In this document: positions 36,433 through 44,203 of the stretch, one piece after another
How positions within the stretch are numbered: position 1 is the first letter of the stretch
Layout of the letters: each line of letters starts with the position of its first letter
Source of the DNA: Desulfobacteraceae bacterium
GTDB lineage: Bacteria > Desulfobacterota > Desulfobacteria > Desulfobacterales > Desulfobacteraceae
DNA: 64,000 bases
Direction of reading: 5' to 3'
Assembly (NCBI GenBank): GCA_016743945.1
Contig: JADGFI010000002.1
Location: 204,923-268,922, forward strand
The notes under the pieces: model-generated
Told to the model about the DNA's origin: nothing
Databases searched by the model: none
Seen by the model: only the letters and a program-made list of their open reading frames with translations
Program-made: the position numbers and the translations under genes

Positions 36433-37134
36433 TTATCTTTTATCTTGTATTTTAGCCATACTCTCTAAAGGTATGGGGTCAGCAACTCCCGGCGGTTTTT
36501 TTTGGCAAATGATTAATTTGCTTTTACCCGATCGGCTGTGTGCTAGGGTAACATTGACAAAAATTTTCTCAAATGGGGATATGCCCTGTTTTACAAACTC
36601 CCGGGAATCCTTTGGCCCCATTGTCATCATCCGTATATAAAACAGCATTTTTATAAATCGTTTACGCGGGACTTCATGCTCCATAATCAATACCAACCCG
36701 CTTGGCTTTACCACCCGTTTCATTTCTAAAAGTGCCGCTTTCCTCACCTCATTTTTTAATTCATATAATGCATGGGAACAACAAACCACATCAAAGCTTT
36801 CATCAGCAAATGACAACCTTGCAGCATCACCATTAATAAACATTATTTTATCCGATACATCTTTATCCCTTGCTTTGTGCATCATACCAAGGGAAAAATC
36901 ATATCCAACGGCCAAAATATCAGAAAATTGTTTTGCAAAAGCGAGCACAACAGACCCCGTACCACAGCAGATATCCAACACCCTGGGGTGTATTTTTTCT
37001 TCCAACTGAGCTGAATCCACCAAAAATTTGCGCGTCTCTTCTCCATAATTATGGGAATGTAATTTTATAAACAAATCATAAAAATAAGAAAAAACATTAT
37101 AATATTTTTGCCGACCCCTTCGTATTTTTGACAT
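36433..37134 (-). CDS. class I SAM-dependent methyltransferase (UbiE-like)
   Basis: A 233-residue Rossmann-fold methyltransferase. RVLDICCGTGSVVLAFA is motif I, FINGDAARLSFADESFDVVCC covers motifs II and III, and LKPSG-like VVKPSGLVLIMEH follows. The substrate is unknown; menaquinone-type methylation or small-molecule methylation are both possible. It lies 12 bases downstream of the flavoprotein gene and 13 before DUF364, so it is part of the same operon. Confidence 0.85.
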   Translation of the reverse strand: MSKIRRGRQKYYNVFSYFYDLFIKLHSHNYGEETRKFLVDSAQLEEKIHPRVLDICCGTGSVVLAFAKQFSDILAVGYDFSLGMMHKARDKDVSDKIMFINGDAARLSFADESFDVVCCSHALYELKNEVRKAALLEMKRVVKPSGLVLIMEHEVPRKRFIKMLFYIRMMTMGPKDSREFVKQGISPFEKIFVNVTLAHSRSGKSKLIICQKKPPGVADPIPLESMAKIQDKR

Positions 37135-37146
37135 GGTTTCAGAATC

Positions 37147-38493
37147 CTATATTTTTTTGACCAATTGGTTGGCGGCCGTTAACAAAGGGTCCCAAACCGG
37201 GCCAAATGGGGGGGCATAGGCCAAATCTGTCTGGGAAAAATCTGCCACCGTCATTTTATTCTGCAATGCCACGGCAAGGGCATTAATTCGGTGGGCCACC
37301 CCTTCTTTGCCAACCATTTGAGCCCCCAGCAGGCGGCCCGTTTTTTTGTCGGCCACCATATTGATATAAATCGGTGTTGAGTCGGGCTGCCCATGGGCAC
37401 GGGACCTTGTTTTCACATTGTTTTCAACCGGATCAAATCCAGCATCTGCCGCCTCCATAAAATTTAAGCCCGACCTGGCAACCTCCAGAGAAAAAACCTT
37501 GAACACAGAGGTTCCTGCGACCCCTTGAAGACAGGTTTTCCTTCCACAAACATTATCGGCAACCGCCCACCCTGCCCTGTTTGCTCTTAATGCCAGGGGA
37601 ATCCAGCATTTGTCATCGGTTACCACATGATACGCATCGGCACAATCTCCAGCGGCATAGATATCTTTATCAGAGGTTTGTAAATACTTGTCCACGGCTA
37701 TGGAATCTGAAATTCCCAAATCAAGACCGGCCGTTTTTGCCATTTTACTGGAGGGGGCTACACCAAATGCCGCCAGAACCAAATCTGCATCAAGGGTTAA
37801 ATTTTCACAGACAACCTGGACACCATTTTTCAAAGGAACAATTTTCTCAATGGGTACCCCTGAATGGATATCAATACCCTTTTGGGTCAGTTCCTGGTAA
37901 ACAACCATTGCAAGATCCGATGACAGCCAGGGCAAAAAAACCGATCCCGGCTTAACCATGCTTATTTTTATACCTCTCTTTTCAAAGGCTTCACACATTT
38001 CAAGCGCAATATATCCCATACCGATGATCACCGCTTTTTTAATAGTGTTTTGAGCGATCATTGCTTTTATTTTTTTCCCGTCTTCAAGGCTTTTTAAAAC
38101 CATGACCTGGGGCAAATCAAAACCCGGCAAATTATGAATCACTGGAACGGCACCCGTGGCAATCAACAGTTTATCATAGTCAAAAACAAACGGATCTCCG
38201 CCAATGGTTATTCCAGATACCTTTTTCCCCCCACGGTCCAGGGCCGTAACCCTATGTCCGGTTAAAAGGTTGATCTTATTTTTTTCAATAAACACCTGGG
38301 CTTTTCTGACAACCAGTTTGTCCATATCCCTTTGGGGATCCGCTATATTGTATGGCATACCACAGGCACTGTAAGAAACATCACAGGTTTGTTCCAGGAC
38401 CATCACATCCATATCCGGATTCATTCTTTTGGCGCGACTTGCAGCGCTCATTCCTGCAGCATCACCGCCGATAATGACAAATTTCATACCCAC
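37147..38493 (-). CDS. CoA-disulfide reductase / NADH oxidase-type flavoprotein
   Basis: A 448-residue pyridine nucleotide-disulfide oxidoreductase. FVIIGGDAAGMSAASRAKR binds FAD, and the single redox Cys lies in SYSACGMPYNI near residue 44, the signature of CoA-disulfide reductase, NADH oxidase and NADH-dependent persulfide or polysulfide reductase enzymes. AVIIGMGYIALEMCEAF binds NAD(P)H and DIYAAGDCAD is the second FAD motif. No rhodanese domain is fused. In a sulfur-reducing setting a CoA-persulfide or disulfide substrate is plausible. Confidence 0.92.
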   Translation of the reverse strand: MGMKFVIIGGDAAGMSAASRAKRMNPDMDVMVLEQTCDVSYSACGMPYNIADPQRDMDKLVVRKAQVFIEKNKINLLTGHRVTALDRGGKKVSGITIGGDPFVFDYDKLLIATGAVPVIHNLPGFDLPQVMVLKSLEDGKKIKAMIAQNTIKKAVIIGMGYIALEMCEAFEKRGIKISMVKPGSVFLPWLSSDLAMVVYQELTQKGIDIHSGVPIEKIVPLKNGVQVVCENLTLDADLVLAAFGVAPSSKMAKTAGLDLGISDSIAVDKYLQTSDKDIYAAGDCADAYHVVTDDKCWIPLALRANRAGWAVADNVCGRKTCLQGVAGTSVFKVFSLEVARSGLNFMEAADAGFDPVENNVKTRSRAHGQPDSTPIYINMVADKKTGRLLGAQMVGKEGVAHRINALAVALQNKMTVADFSQTDLAYAPPFGPVWDPLLTAANQLVKKI

Positions 38494-38498
38494 CCCCT

Positions 38499-39161
38499 CT
38501 ATATTTTTTGATTTTTTAACAGGTTCAATTGATCCATTAACAACCCTTTGAACCGGTCCAGGGTGATGGGATATGACTGCATGGGAATCCCCATCCAGTC
38601 ACAATAATTTAGGAATTCTTCCGGGGTTTCTTCCATATACTGGTCCATGAATCCAATGCCGTCAAGGACAATGGCGCCCCCCGTATGTCTGGGAAAATTC
38701 TCATTGGCAATGGCTTTGTCCCAGCCCTTGAACACCTGGGTTTGATATTTAACCCACCCCGGGGTCATGAACCACACCGGTTCTCCTCCGGACATTTCAG
38801 TTGCAATCTGCTTCATCTTCTCATCACTTGCAAGCATTCCCATGCAGTGGCTGGCTTCGACTCTGGCAACATTCACGCCTTGTTCCTCGATGATTGTTTT
38901 CATCAGGCGGGTTGGATTATCAGGATTCACATAACAATACTTGCCGCCATAGACAACGATCACACCCGTTGCAGCTAACTTGGCTTTTTCTATATACTTT
39001 ATGAGCTGGGTTTCAAGTTCCGGAATATCCTGGTGGAGCCCCGGGGTTGTATACAAAATATGCCGGGTATCAAGGAATCCGACTTTTACAAGATGATTTA
39101 TTTCAGGACTCATGGTTCCACAGGCCACTATTGCGATATCACTAAAGGATCGTTCTTCCAC
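38499..39161 (-). CDS. DUF1638 family protein
   Basis: A 220-residue protein of the DUF1638 family. Conserved segments include IVACGTM, HILYTTPGLHQDIPELE, VVYGGKYC, ASHCMGML and GWVKYQTQVFKGWD, with several Cys and His that could bind metal. In other anaerobes DUF1638 genes accompany corrinoid methyltransferase systems; no such methyltransferase is adjacent here. The ATG follows GGAGG. It is the first gene of the operon 39161-35610, five bases before the flavoprotein. Confidence 0.85.
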   Translation of the reverse strand: MEERSFSDIAIVACGTMSPEINHLVKVGFLDTRHILYTTPGLHQDIPELETQLIKYIEKAKLAATGVIVVYGGKYCYVNPDNPTRLMKTIIEEQGVNVARVEASHCMGMLASDEKMKQIATEMSGGEPVWFMTPGWVKYQTQVFKGWDKAIANENFPRHTGGAIVLDGIGFMDQYMEETPEEFLNYCDWMGIPMQSYPITLDRFKGLLMDQLNLLKNQKI

Positions 39162-39221
39162 GGTAACCTCCTAATATAATTAGCCCAATTAATACAAAAA
39201 TATCAATTCAAAAATATTATT

Positions 39222-39236
39222 TCAATCTTTATGCCA
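39222..39236 (-). promoter_or_regulatory. sigma-54 promoter candidate of the DUF1638 operon
   Basis: TGGCATAAAGATTGA on the minus strand agrees with the -24 element and the 12-base spacing, but has GA in place of GC at -12. It lies 60 bases before the DUF1638 start. Confidence 0.4.
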
Positions 39237-39417
39237 AGGAATGATGGTTCTCTATTTATTTTCATAACTATCGATAATTATATAATAAAAAAATATCCTT
39301 TCGGCTGTTAATTCGTTAATTATGTATTGATAAAACAAGAAACGGTACCGCTTGTGCACCAAAACAAAGGGCAGAAGTGCTGTTTGACGCGAAAGATTTC
39401 AATATCAAGAAAACCCG

Positions 39418-39465
39418 AAAAAAAAAATCCGGGGCAGCTACTGGCGGTATATAAGCTGCCCCGGA
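39418..39465 (-). terminator. Rho-independent terminator after the NifU-like gene
   Basis: TCCGGGGCAGCT pairs with AGCTGCCCCGGA (12 bp), followed on the minus strand by T10. The 581-base gap 39162-39742 otherwise holds the promoter candidate at 39222 and the palindrome at 39686, and no convincing gene. Confidence 0.85.
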
Positions 39466-39685
39466 CTTTACGGAGGTGGTTAGTCAGACTTTTGGAGGTA
39501 AGTAAATGCCTTACATCTGATAACAAAAAAAATAGGATGCAGCGTTTATGCCAACTCACTCAATTAAAATCATAAATAATATCTAAACCCCTTATTATGA
39601 AAGGTTAAAAAAAAATTATCTTATTGCGCCTAATGTTGTGGCCCAAAAAGCAATCCATCCCAGCGTTACTTTTTGAATATTAAGC

Positions 39686-39722
39686 CGGTACCGGTAACGT
39701 TATAATTGCGTTACCAGTACCG
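39686..39722. promoter_or_regulatory. large palindrome with CGTTACC half-sites
   Basis: CGGTACCGGTAACG and CGTTACCAGTACCG form a 14-bp inverted repeat with one mismatch around a 9-base loop. The inner GTAACG/CGTTAC half-sites equal those near EBP1. It could be a hairpin at the end of the NifU-like gene or an activator site for the operon starting at 39161. Confidence 0.45.
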
Positions 39723-39742
39723 ATGGTGCCAGCGTCGCCAAA

Positions 39743-40150
39743 TTAATAATAGCCCGGCTTGCCCAAGGTCATATCGACCAAGGCCAGATAGAATGCCCCC
39801 ACACACAGCTCTGCACAATGATAATGATCCCTGGGCAGGGTTTCTAAAAATTCAATCACCTGCTCAGGGGTAATGTCCCATGCCGTTTCCGAGGACTTCC
39901 CCTGGGTAAACTCGGCAACCGTATTGCTGCAGGCAACCGTGTTCATGCACCCCTGGACCATGAAAGAAACAGATTTTATTTTCTCCCTGTTGCCTTTTAA
40001 AAAAAATTCCACCATATCACCACAGTCCCCCTTTTTTTTACTATACCCGTCGGGATTCTGAATACGCTCCATCCGGTCAGTACGCATGGCCATCTCAATA
40101 TAGTTCAAGGAGTGGTGTTGAAAAAACGCGCTATTGGGATTGGATTCCAT
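39743..40150 (-). CDS. NifU/IscU-like Fe-S scaffold protein
   Basis: A 135-residue IscU-fold protein. The three ligand positions are visible as Cys in GDCGDMVEFF, QGCMNTVACSNTVAEF and HYHCAELCVGAFYLAL. IENPDGY-type NPDGY near residue 33 replaces the usual NPxCGD start. Proteins of this kind assemble or carry Fe-S clusters. It is divergent from the NifX-like gene at 40537, suggesting a metal-cofactor handling pair. The ATG at 40150 lacks a clear ribosome site; an internal ATG in the MAMRTDRM segment is possible. Confidence 0.8.
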   Translation of the reverse strand: MESNPNSAFFQHHSLNYIEMAMRTDRMERIQNPDGYSKKKGDCGDMVEFFLKGNREKIKSVSFMVQGCMNTVACSNTVAEFTQGKSSETAWDITPEQVIEFLETLPRDHYHCAELCVGAFYLALVDMTLGKPGYY

Positions 40151-40168
40151 CGATATTTATTCCATTCT

Positions 40169-40315
40169 TTATAGGTTGATCTTAAAAAAATCTCCATGGT
40201 GCTCCAATAATACATCCATGGCATCTGGGGTGTCCATAATACCTGCAAAAAAAGGATTGCACCAGAGCTGTTTACAAAATTTAGACATATTTGGAAACCC
40301 AAAAAGCGAATACAT
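40169..40315 (-). CDS. possible 48-residue small protein upstream of the NifU-like gene
   Basis: A frame beginning MYSLFGFPNMSKFCKQLW and ending HHGDFFKINL runs toward the NifU-like gene, stopping 18 bases before its ATG. It contains two Cys and looks protein-like. No clear ribosome site is visible and the family is unknown. It could be an N-terminally lost domain. Confidence 0.35.
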   Translation of the reverse strand: MYSLFGFPNMSKFCKQLWCNPFFAGIMDTPDAMDVLLEHHGDFFKINL

Positions 40316-40438
40316 GGGACGCAAAAAATTGCGTTTGTGAGACCTTTCTTATACTCCCAGATCGCCAGCGGTTTTTTCTATCCCCATAATCCCTTGAATT
40401 ATAGGCCATCCTATAAATTTTATTTTTTCTTCGCCCAT

Positions 40439-40453
40439 TGGCATGTGGTTTGC
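40439..40453 (+). promoter_or_regulatory. sigma-54 promoter of the NifX-like gene
   Basis: TGGCATGTGGTTTGC matches the consensus TGGCACG-N4-TTGC at all but one base. It lies 83 bases before the ATG at 40537. Confidence 0.75.
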
Positions 40454-40536
40454 TTTTCACATTGACAGGGTATGAAGGATAAAAATTGCGCTATTCCAAT
40501 AAATGAATTGAATACCCGATAAAGGAGATTATTAAA

Positions 40537-40896
40537 ATGAAATTAGCGGTCACATCACAGGGAGACAGGCTTAATTCAGCACTTGAGCCAAGATTTGGAA
40601 GAGCAGCCTATATCCTCATTGTGGACACAAAAACGCTTGAATATGAAGTTATTGATAACAAAAAGAACAAAAATTGCTTTAAGGACGCCGGTATCCAATC
40701 GGCAGCCATGGTAAGCACGCATGGGGCAGAGGTGTTGCTGACAGGATTCTGTGGCACCAAAGCATTTGAAACCCTTGAGGATTCCGGTGTCAAGGTTGTC
40801 AATGATCAATCAGGCCGGATTATTAATGTTGTGCAAAAGTTTAAACAGGGCAATGTTGTTTTTGCCAGCACGGCCAACAAAGAACGATATTGGTAA
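40537..40896 (+). CDS. NifX/NifB-associated cofactor family protein
   Basis: A 119-residue protein of the NifX-like family, opening with MKLAVTSQGDRLNSALEPRFGRA, the typical metal-binding start, and with LLTGFCGTKAFETLEDSGVKV in the second half. Such proteins bind Fe-S-Mo cofactor intermediates in diazotrophs; here, without nitrogenase genes in view, it may act as a general metallocluster carrier. The ATG follows AAAGGAGA. A sigma-54 promoter precedes it and a CCCGCC/GGCGGG hairpin (40913-40931) follows. Confidence 0.85.
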   Translation: MKLAVTSQGDRLNSALEPRFGRAAYILIVDTKTLEYEVIDNKKNKNCFKDAGIQSAAMVSTHGAEVLLTGFCGTKAFETLEDSGVKVVNDQSGRIINVVQKFKQGNVVFASTANKERYW

Positions 40897-40910
40897 CCTT
40901 TTGTGAATTC

Positions 40911-40934
40911 ATTCCCGCCAGATATGGCGGGGAT
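40911..40934 (+). terminator. hairpin after the NifX-like gene
   Basis: CCCGCC pairs with GGCGGG around AGATAT, followed by a weakly T-rich stretch. It also precedes the end of the convergent transporter operon. Confidence 0.5.
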
Positions 40935-41139
40935 ATTGTTATTGGGACCCATCCAATTTTGCAAAAAAATTATTTAACGCACCAGAAGCTTGGCACCTGG
41001 CATGGGGATATATGGCAAGATCGTATTAAGCACGTCTTGACCAATGAAAAAACACGCCTGGCATACGATTGATGCTATATTAAACAGGCTTTGGATCCTT
41101 CCCCAAAAAGATAAATTTTGAAGTTTCCCCCAGGTTATT

Positions 41140-42180
41140 TTAAAAAGTATGGACAGACTCAGGATGAAATCCAAAAACAATGGAGTTCCCGATATCCAAA
41201 TCGTGATCCCTCAGGTAACTTCGTGGCCAAATTGCTTCAAATTGAAAATTTTGGGTTTGCAGATAAACATTTAAAAAAACGCCATTGCTAGTAATTCTTT
41301 CTATTTTACCGGTAAAGCAATTTTCAAATTTTTCCATGCCAATGGTTTTCAAAGAAATATTTTCAGGTCGTATGGCCATATACTGTGCAGTGCTGCAAGC
41401 TTGGGAAGAGGGTGTTATCTCGATATTTTCTTCTTTAACGATTATTTTCCCATTTCGGTTGTGGATGGGATGAATGTTTTTCATTCCCACAAAAAAAGCC
41501 GTAAATTTCGAATTTGGTCGTTCAAAGATAGTTGCGATTTCACCCTGCTGCATAATTTCACCCGCCTTGATAATCGCCCCTCTATTGGCAAGGTATAATA
41601 CGTCGGAAAAATTATGGGAGACCATGATGATGGTGATGTCCAGGTCGTCATGGATTTTTTTTAATAATTGTTTGGCATCTTCATGGAAAATAGGATCCAA
41701 TGCAGATAACGGCTCGTCCAGAAGCAGCACACTGGGATTTAAAATCAGGGAACGTGCAAGGGCGACCCGCTGCTTTTCACCGCCACTCAAGGTTTGGGGA
41801 TGGCGGGTGATAATCTTTTTCAACCCAAGTGTGGAAACCAGCAAATCAAACCGTTTCAAGGCTGTCTGTTTGGAGATCGAATGGTATGCGACACCGTAAA
41901 ATATATTCTGAGTAACGGTTAAATGGGGAAAGAGTGCAAAATTCTGGTAAACAATCGCTATATTTCGTTTTTCAACGGCAAGACGGGTCATCTCCTGATT
42001 CCCAACCAGAAGGGTCCCGCTTGAAAAGGGAAGAAGGCCTGTTATACCTTCGAGCAGCAAAGACTTTCCCGATCCTGTGGGGCCGATTAATGAAAAAAAA
42101 TCGTTTTTTTGAACATGGAGATTGATGTTCTTGAGAACAAATCCGGGCACCCTTAAATTGATATTTTTCAGATGAATCAT
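41140..42180 (-). CDS. tungstate/molybdate ABC transporter, ATP-binding subunit
   Basis: A 346-residue ABC ATPase with Walker A GPTGSGKS, signature LSGGEKQRVALARSL and Walker B VLLLDEPLSALD. After the nucleotide-binding domain (to about 235) there is a C-terminal TOBE-like regulatory part, as in ModC/WtpC. It is the last gene of the operon with the permease (4-base gap) and the binding protein. It energises oxyanion uptake for W- or Mo-dependent formate dehydrogenases and aldehyde oxidoreductases, expected in such an organism but not encoded here. Confidence 0.9.
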   Translation of the reverse strand: MIHLKNINLRVPGFVLKNINLHVQKNDFFSLIGPTGSGKSLLLEGITGLLPFSSGTLLVGNQEMTRLAVEKRNIAIVYQNFALFPHLTVTQNIFYGVAYHSISKQTALKRFDLLVSTLGLKKIITRHPQTLSGGEKQRVALARSLILNPSVLLLDEPLSALDPIFHEDAKQLLKKIHDDLDITIIMVSHNFSDVLYLANRGAIIKAGEIMQQGEIATIFERPNSKFTAFFVGMKNIHPIHNRNGKIIVKEENIEITPSSQACSTAQYMAIRPENISLKTIGMEKFENCFTGKIERITSNGVFLNVYLQTQNFQFEAIWPRSYLRDHDLDIGNSIVFGFHPESVHTF

Positions 42181-42184
42181 GATC

Positions 42185-42973
42185 TTATCTGCACTGGGGA
42201 TGGGTTGAATTTGACAACATGCGCAGTAAAATAAACAACCCGAATGAAATGATGATCAGCCATACAGCAATGGGTTGTGAATATTTTAATCCATAGGCTG
42301 TGAACCGCTCATAAATCATTACAGGAGCGGTCATGGGATGGTATGCCACGATGACAACTGCCCCGAATTCACTGATGGCCCGGGCCGTGCACATGATGAT
42401 ACCCAGTATCATGTGCCGCCAGGTCAAAGGAACCGTAATGCGCAAAAATGTAGAAAATTTTCCCGCACCAAGGGTTCGGGATGCATTTTCAAGTTGTATG
42501 GGAACACTTTCGAAACCGGCTTTTACCGTGTTGACATAAAAGGGGAGCCCCACAAAAAGCAGCACACAAATAATACCGGTCCGGGTGCCCATAATCTGTA
42601 TCCCGATGTCGGACAGAAATCTGCCAATGGGATGATTTCTTCCTGTCAGACTAAGGATGGCAATGCCGACGACAGGATGGGGGATCATGATCGGTAGATC
42701 GATGATCCCCTCTATTATTTTTTTCCCAATGATCTCCTTTCTGGCCAGCATGTAGGCAAGAGGGGTTCCCATTAAAAAAGAAAGAATGCCTGCACCAAGG
42801 GAAAGACCGATGGATCTTGCAATGGCACCCATCACCTCTTTGTCTGATATCGTTTCCATCAGCATCGCCAAAGACGGCTGAAATGTCATCTGAAGCAACG
42901 GCAGTGTCAGCAGAAGAATCAATGGAAGACTAAGCAAAAAAAACAGACAATTTAAGGGCTCTATTCGTTTCAT
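42185..42973 (-). CDS. tungstate/molybdate ABC transporter, permease subunit
   Basis: A 262-residue inner-membrane permease with about six transmembrane helices, of the ModB/WtpB group. The EAA-type cytoplasmic loop that contacts the ATPase is LENASRTLGAGKFSTF. PIMIPHPVVGIAILSL and SEFGAVVIVAYHPMTAP are typical of molybdate and tungstate permeases. It is separated from the neighbouring transporter genes by only a few bases, so the three are one transcription unit. Confidence 0.92.
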   Translation of the reverse strand: MKRIEPLNCLFFLLSLPLILLLTLPLLQMTFQPSLAMLMETISDKEVMGAIARSIGLSLGAGILSFLMGTPLAYMLARKEIIGKKIIEGIIDLPIMIPHPVVGIAILSLTGRNHPIGRFLSDIGIQIMGTRTGIICVLLFVGLPFYVNTVKAGFESVPIQLENASRTLGAGKFSTFLRITVPLTWRHMILGIIMCTARAISEFGAVVIVAYHPMTAPVMIYERFTAYGLKYSQPIAVWLIIISFGLFILLRMLSNSTHPQCR

Positions 42974-42978
42974 TTAGC

Positions 42979-43983
42979 CTAGTTTTTTACTTCCACCAAA
43001 GATTTTATCTCAGAAGGAAGCGTGTCTGCCATTTCCTGGGACGGCACCCGGCAGGGTATAAAGGGGGGTTGTCCCATCTCTTCTAATGTTTTCAAACCGT
43101 GTTCAGGCGAAAGCAAAAAAGCAAGAAAGGCTTTTGCGGCTTCGGGGTTTGGCCCATCCTTGATCCTGGTAATACCATAGGTGCATGATTTTCCTGTTTT
43201 CACAATCCAGGTGCTGGGTGTTTTACCAGTAACTTTCACCTGGGCTTGTTTGTAAAAGCTGTCATATTTGTAATTACCAAGGTTAATATGATCATCAAGG
43301 GTTACAAATTTTAAGCCGTGCTGAATCGCAACGGATAAATATTCCCAGGCATAATCCATATGGCCTGTTTTAAGCAGGTTGACAAGTTCAACCGATTTAG
43401 GCCGGATATTTTTTTTGGGGCGATTATCAATGAGGGCTTGAAAAAGACCGGCTCTGTTGTAAAATTTTTCAGCCAGCTGCAAAACCATAATGCTTCGGTA
43501 GCCACAGGGGTCAAGGTTTGGATCGGAATGGCCCCAAATTACACCCTTTTTTTGCAGTATTTCATACCAGTTTTTATCATTGATCTTGTCCGCATATTTG
43601 CTTTGATCCGTGTAACAGAGGACAAGCTGATTTGTGGCAAACCTTACATTCCAATTGGCAAACTTTGGAATAAGGTTGTTATCAATGACTTTATAATCTG
43701 CTGATGCCATGATGTCGGCAGGCTTACCAACCTCTGAAATAAGGCGTGCCATTTTGGTGCTGCCCCCTGCTTCTCTTTGCACATCAATTTCAGGGTATTG
43801 GGCTTCAAAGGCTCGTTCAATTTTTTCAAAAGGCACGGTCAGACTTCCTGCATGAAAAATACGCAATTTGCCCGTCGGTCCAGCCTGGACAGACGAAACA
43901 AAAACAGTTAAAACAAGGACAGATCCCATTAATCCGGTTAAAACAGCGGCCAGGAGACCCACTCTCTTCTTAATTTTTTTCAT
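42979..43983 (-). CDS. wtpA: tungstate/molybdate-binding protein (WtpA-like)
   Basis: A 334-residue extracytoplasmic binding protein. The ATG at 43981-43983 follows AGGAGG and gives a normal signal peptide ([19 protein letters not shown]). An upstream in-frame start at 44088 would bury this signal and is rejected. The mature part begins [14 protein letters not shown], and [19 protein letters not shown] and ASADYKVID follow, which are hallmark WtpA segments. Tungstate versus molybdate preference cannot be settled by eye. Confidence 0.92.
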   Translation of the reverse strand: MKKIKKRVGLLAAVLTGLMGSVLVLTVFVSSVQAGPTGKLRIFHAGSLTVPFEKIERAFEAQYPEIDVQREAGGSTKMARLISEVGKPADIMASADYKVIDNNLIPKFANWNVRFATNQLVLCYTDQSKYADKINDKNWYEILQKKGVIWGHSDPNLDPCGYRSIMVLQLAEKFYNRAGLFQALIDNRPKKNIRPKSVELVNLLKTGHMDYAWEYLSVAIQHGLKFVTLDDHINLGNYKYDSFYKQAQVKVTGKTPSTWIVKTGKSCTYGITRIKDGPNPEAAKAFLAFLLSPEHGLKTLEEMGQPPFIPCRVPSQEMADTLPSEIKSLVEVKN

Positions 43984-44005
43984 TCTTCCTCCTTTTTCGT
44001 TCATA

Positions 44006-44064
44006 TTGGTATGTTTTTGCATAAAAAAATAGCGTTGCCTAAAAGATAGCAAAAAACATACCAA
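44006..44064. repeat. long inverted repeat embedding the transporter promoter
   Basis: TTGGTATGTTTTTGC (44006-44020) and GCAAAAAACATACCAA (44049-44064) are complementary apart from one extra base, with a 28-base spacer. Confidence 0.8.
44049..44063 (-). promoter_or_regulatory. sigma-54 promoter of the tungstate/molybdate transporter operon
   Basis: TGGTATGTTTTTTGC on the minus strand has the invariant GG and GC with 12-base spacing and ends in TTGC. It lies 66 bases before the wtpA start and is itself one arm of the inverted repeat. Confidence 0.65.
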
Positions 44065-44203
44065 CAACTCCAAAATCGGATAAGACATGCATTATACTTT
44101 TATCTCAATGGGTTAGAACCGCCTGGAACGATACCGTCCCCAAGAGGAACACAAAACTGCAACCGTTTGCTTAATTTAGAAGCAGTAATGCGATTAAATG
44201 CCG

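Noticed and set aside
39327..39575. 82-codon frame in the gap upstream of DUF1638
   Set aside because: It runs across a strong terminator hairpin and has no ribosome site, so coding is unlikely.
40890..41072. 60-codon frame after the NifX-like gene
   Set aside because: It overlaps the end of that gene and its hairpin, lacks a ribosome site, and I could not connect its sequence to a family.
44006..44020. Left arm of the inverted repeat as a plus-strand sigma-54 promoter
   Set aside because: GG and GC are 11 bases apart instead of 12, and no plus-strand gene lies downstream.
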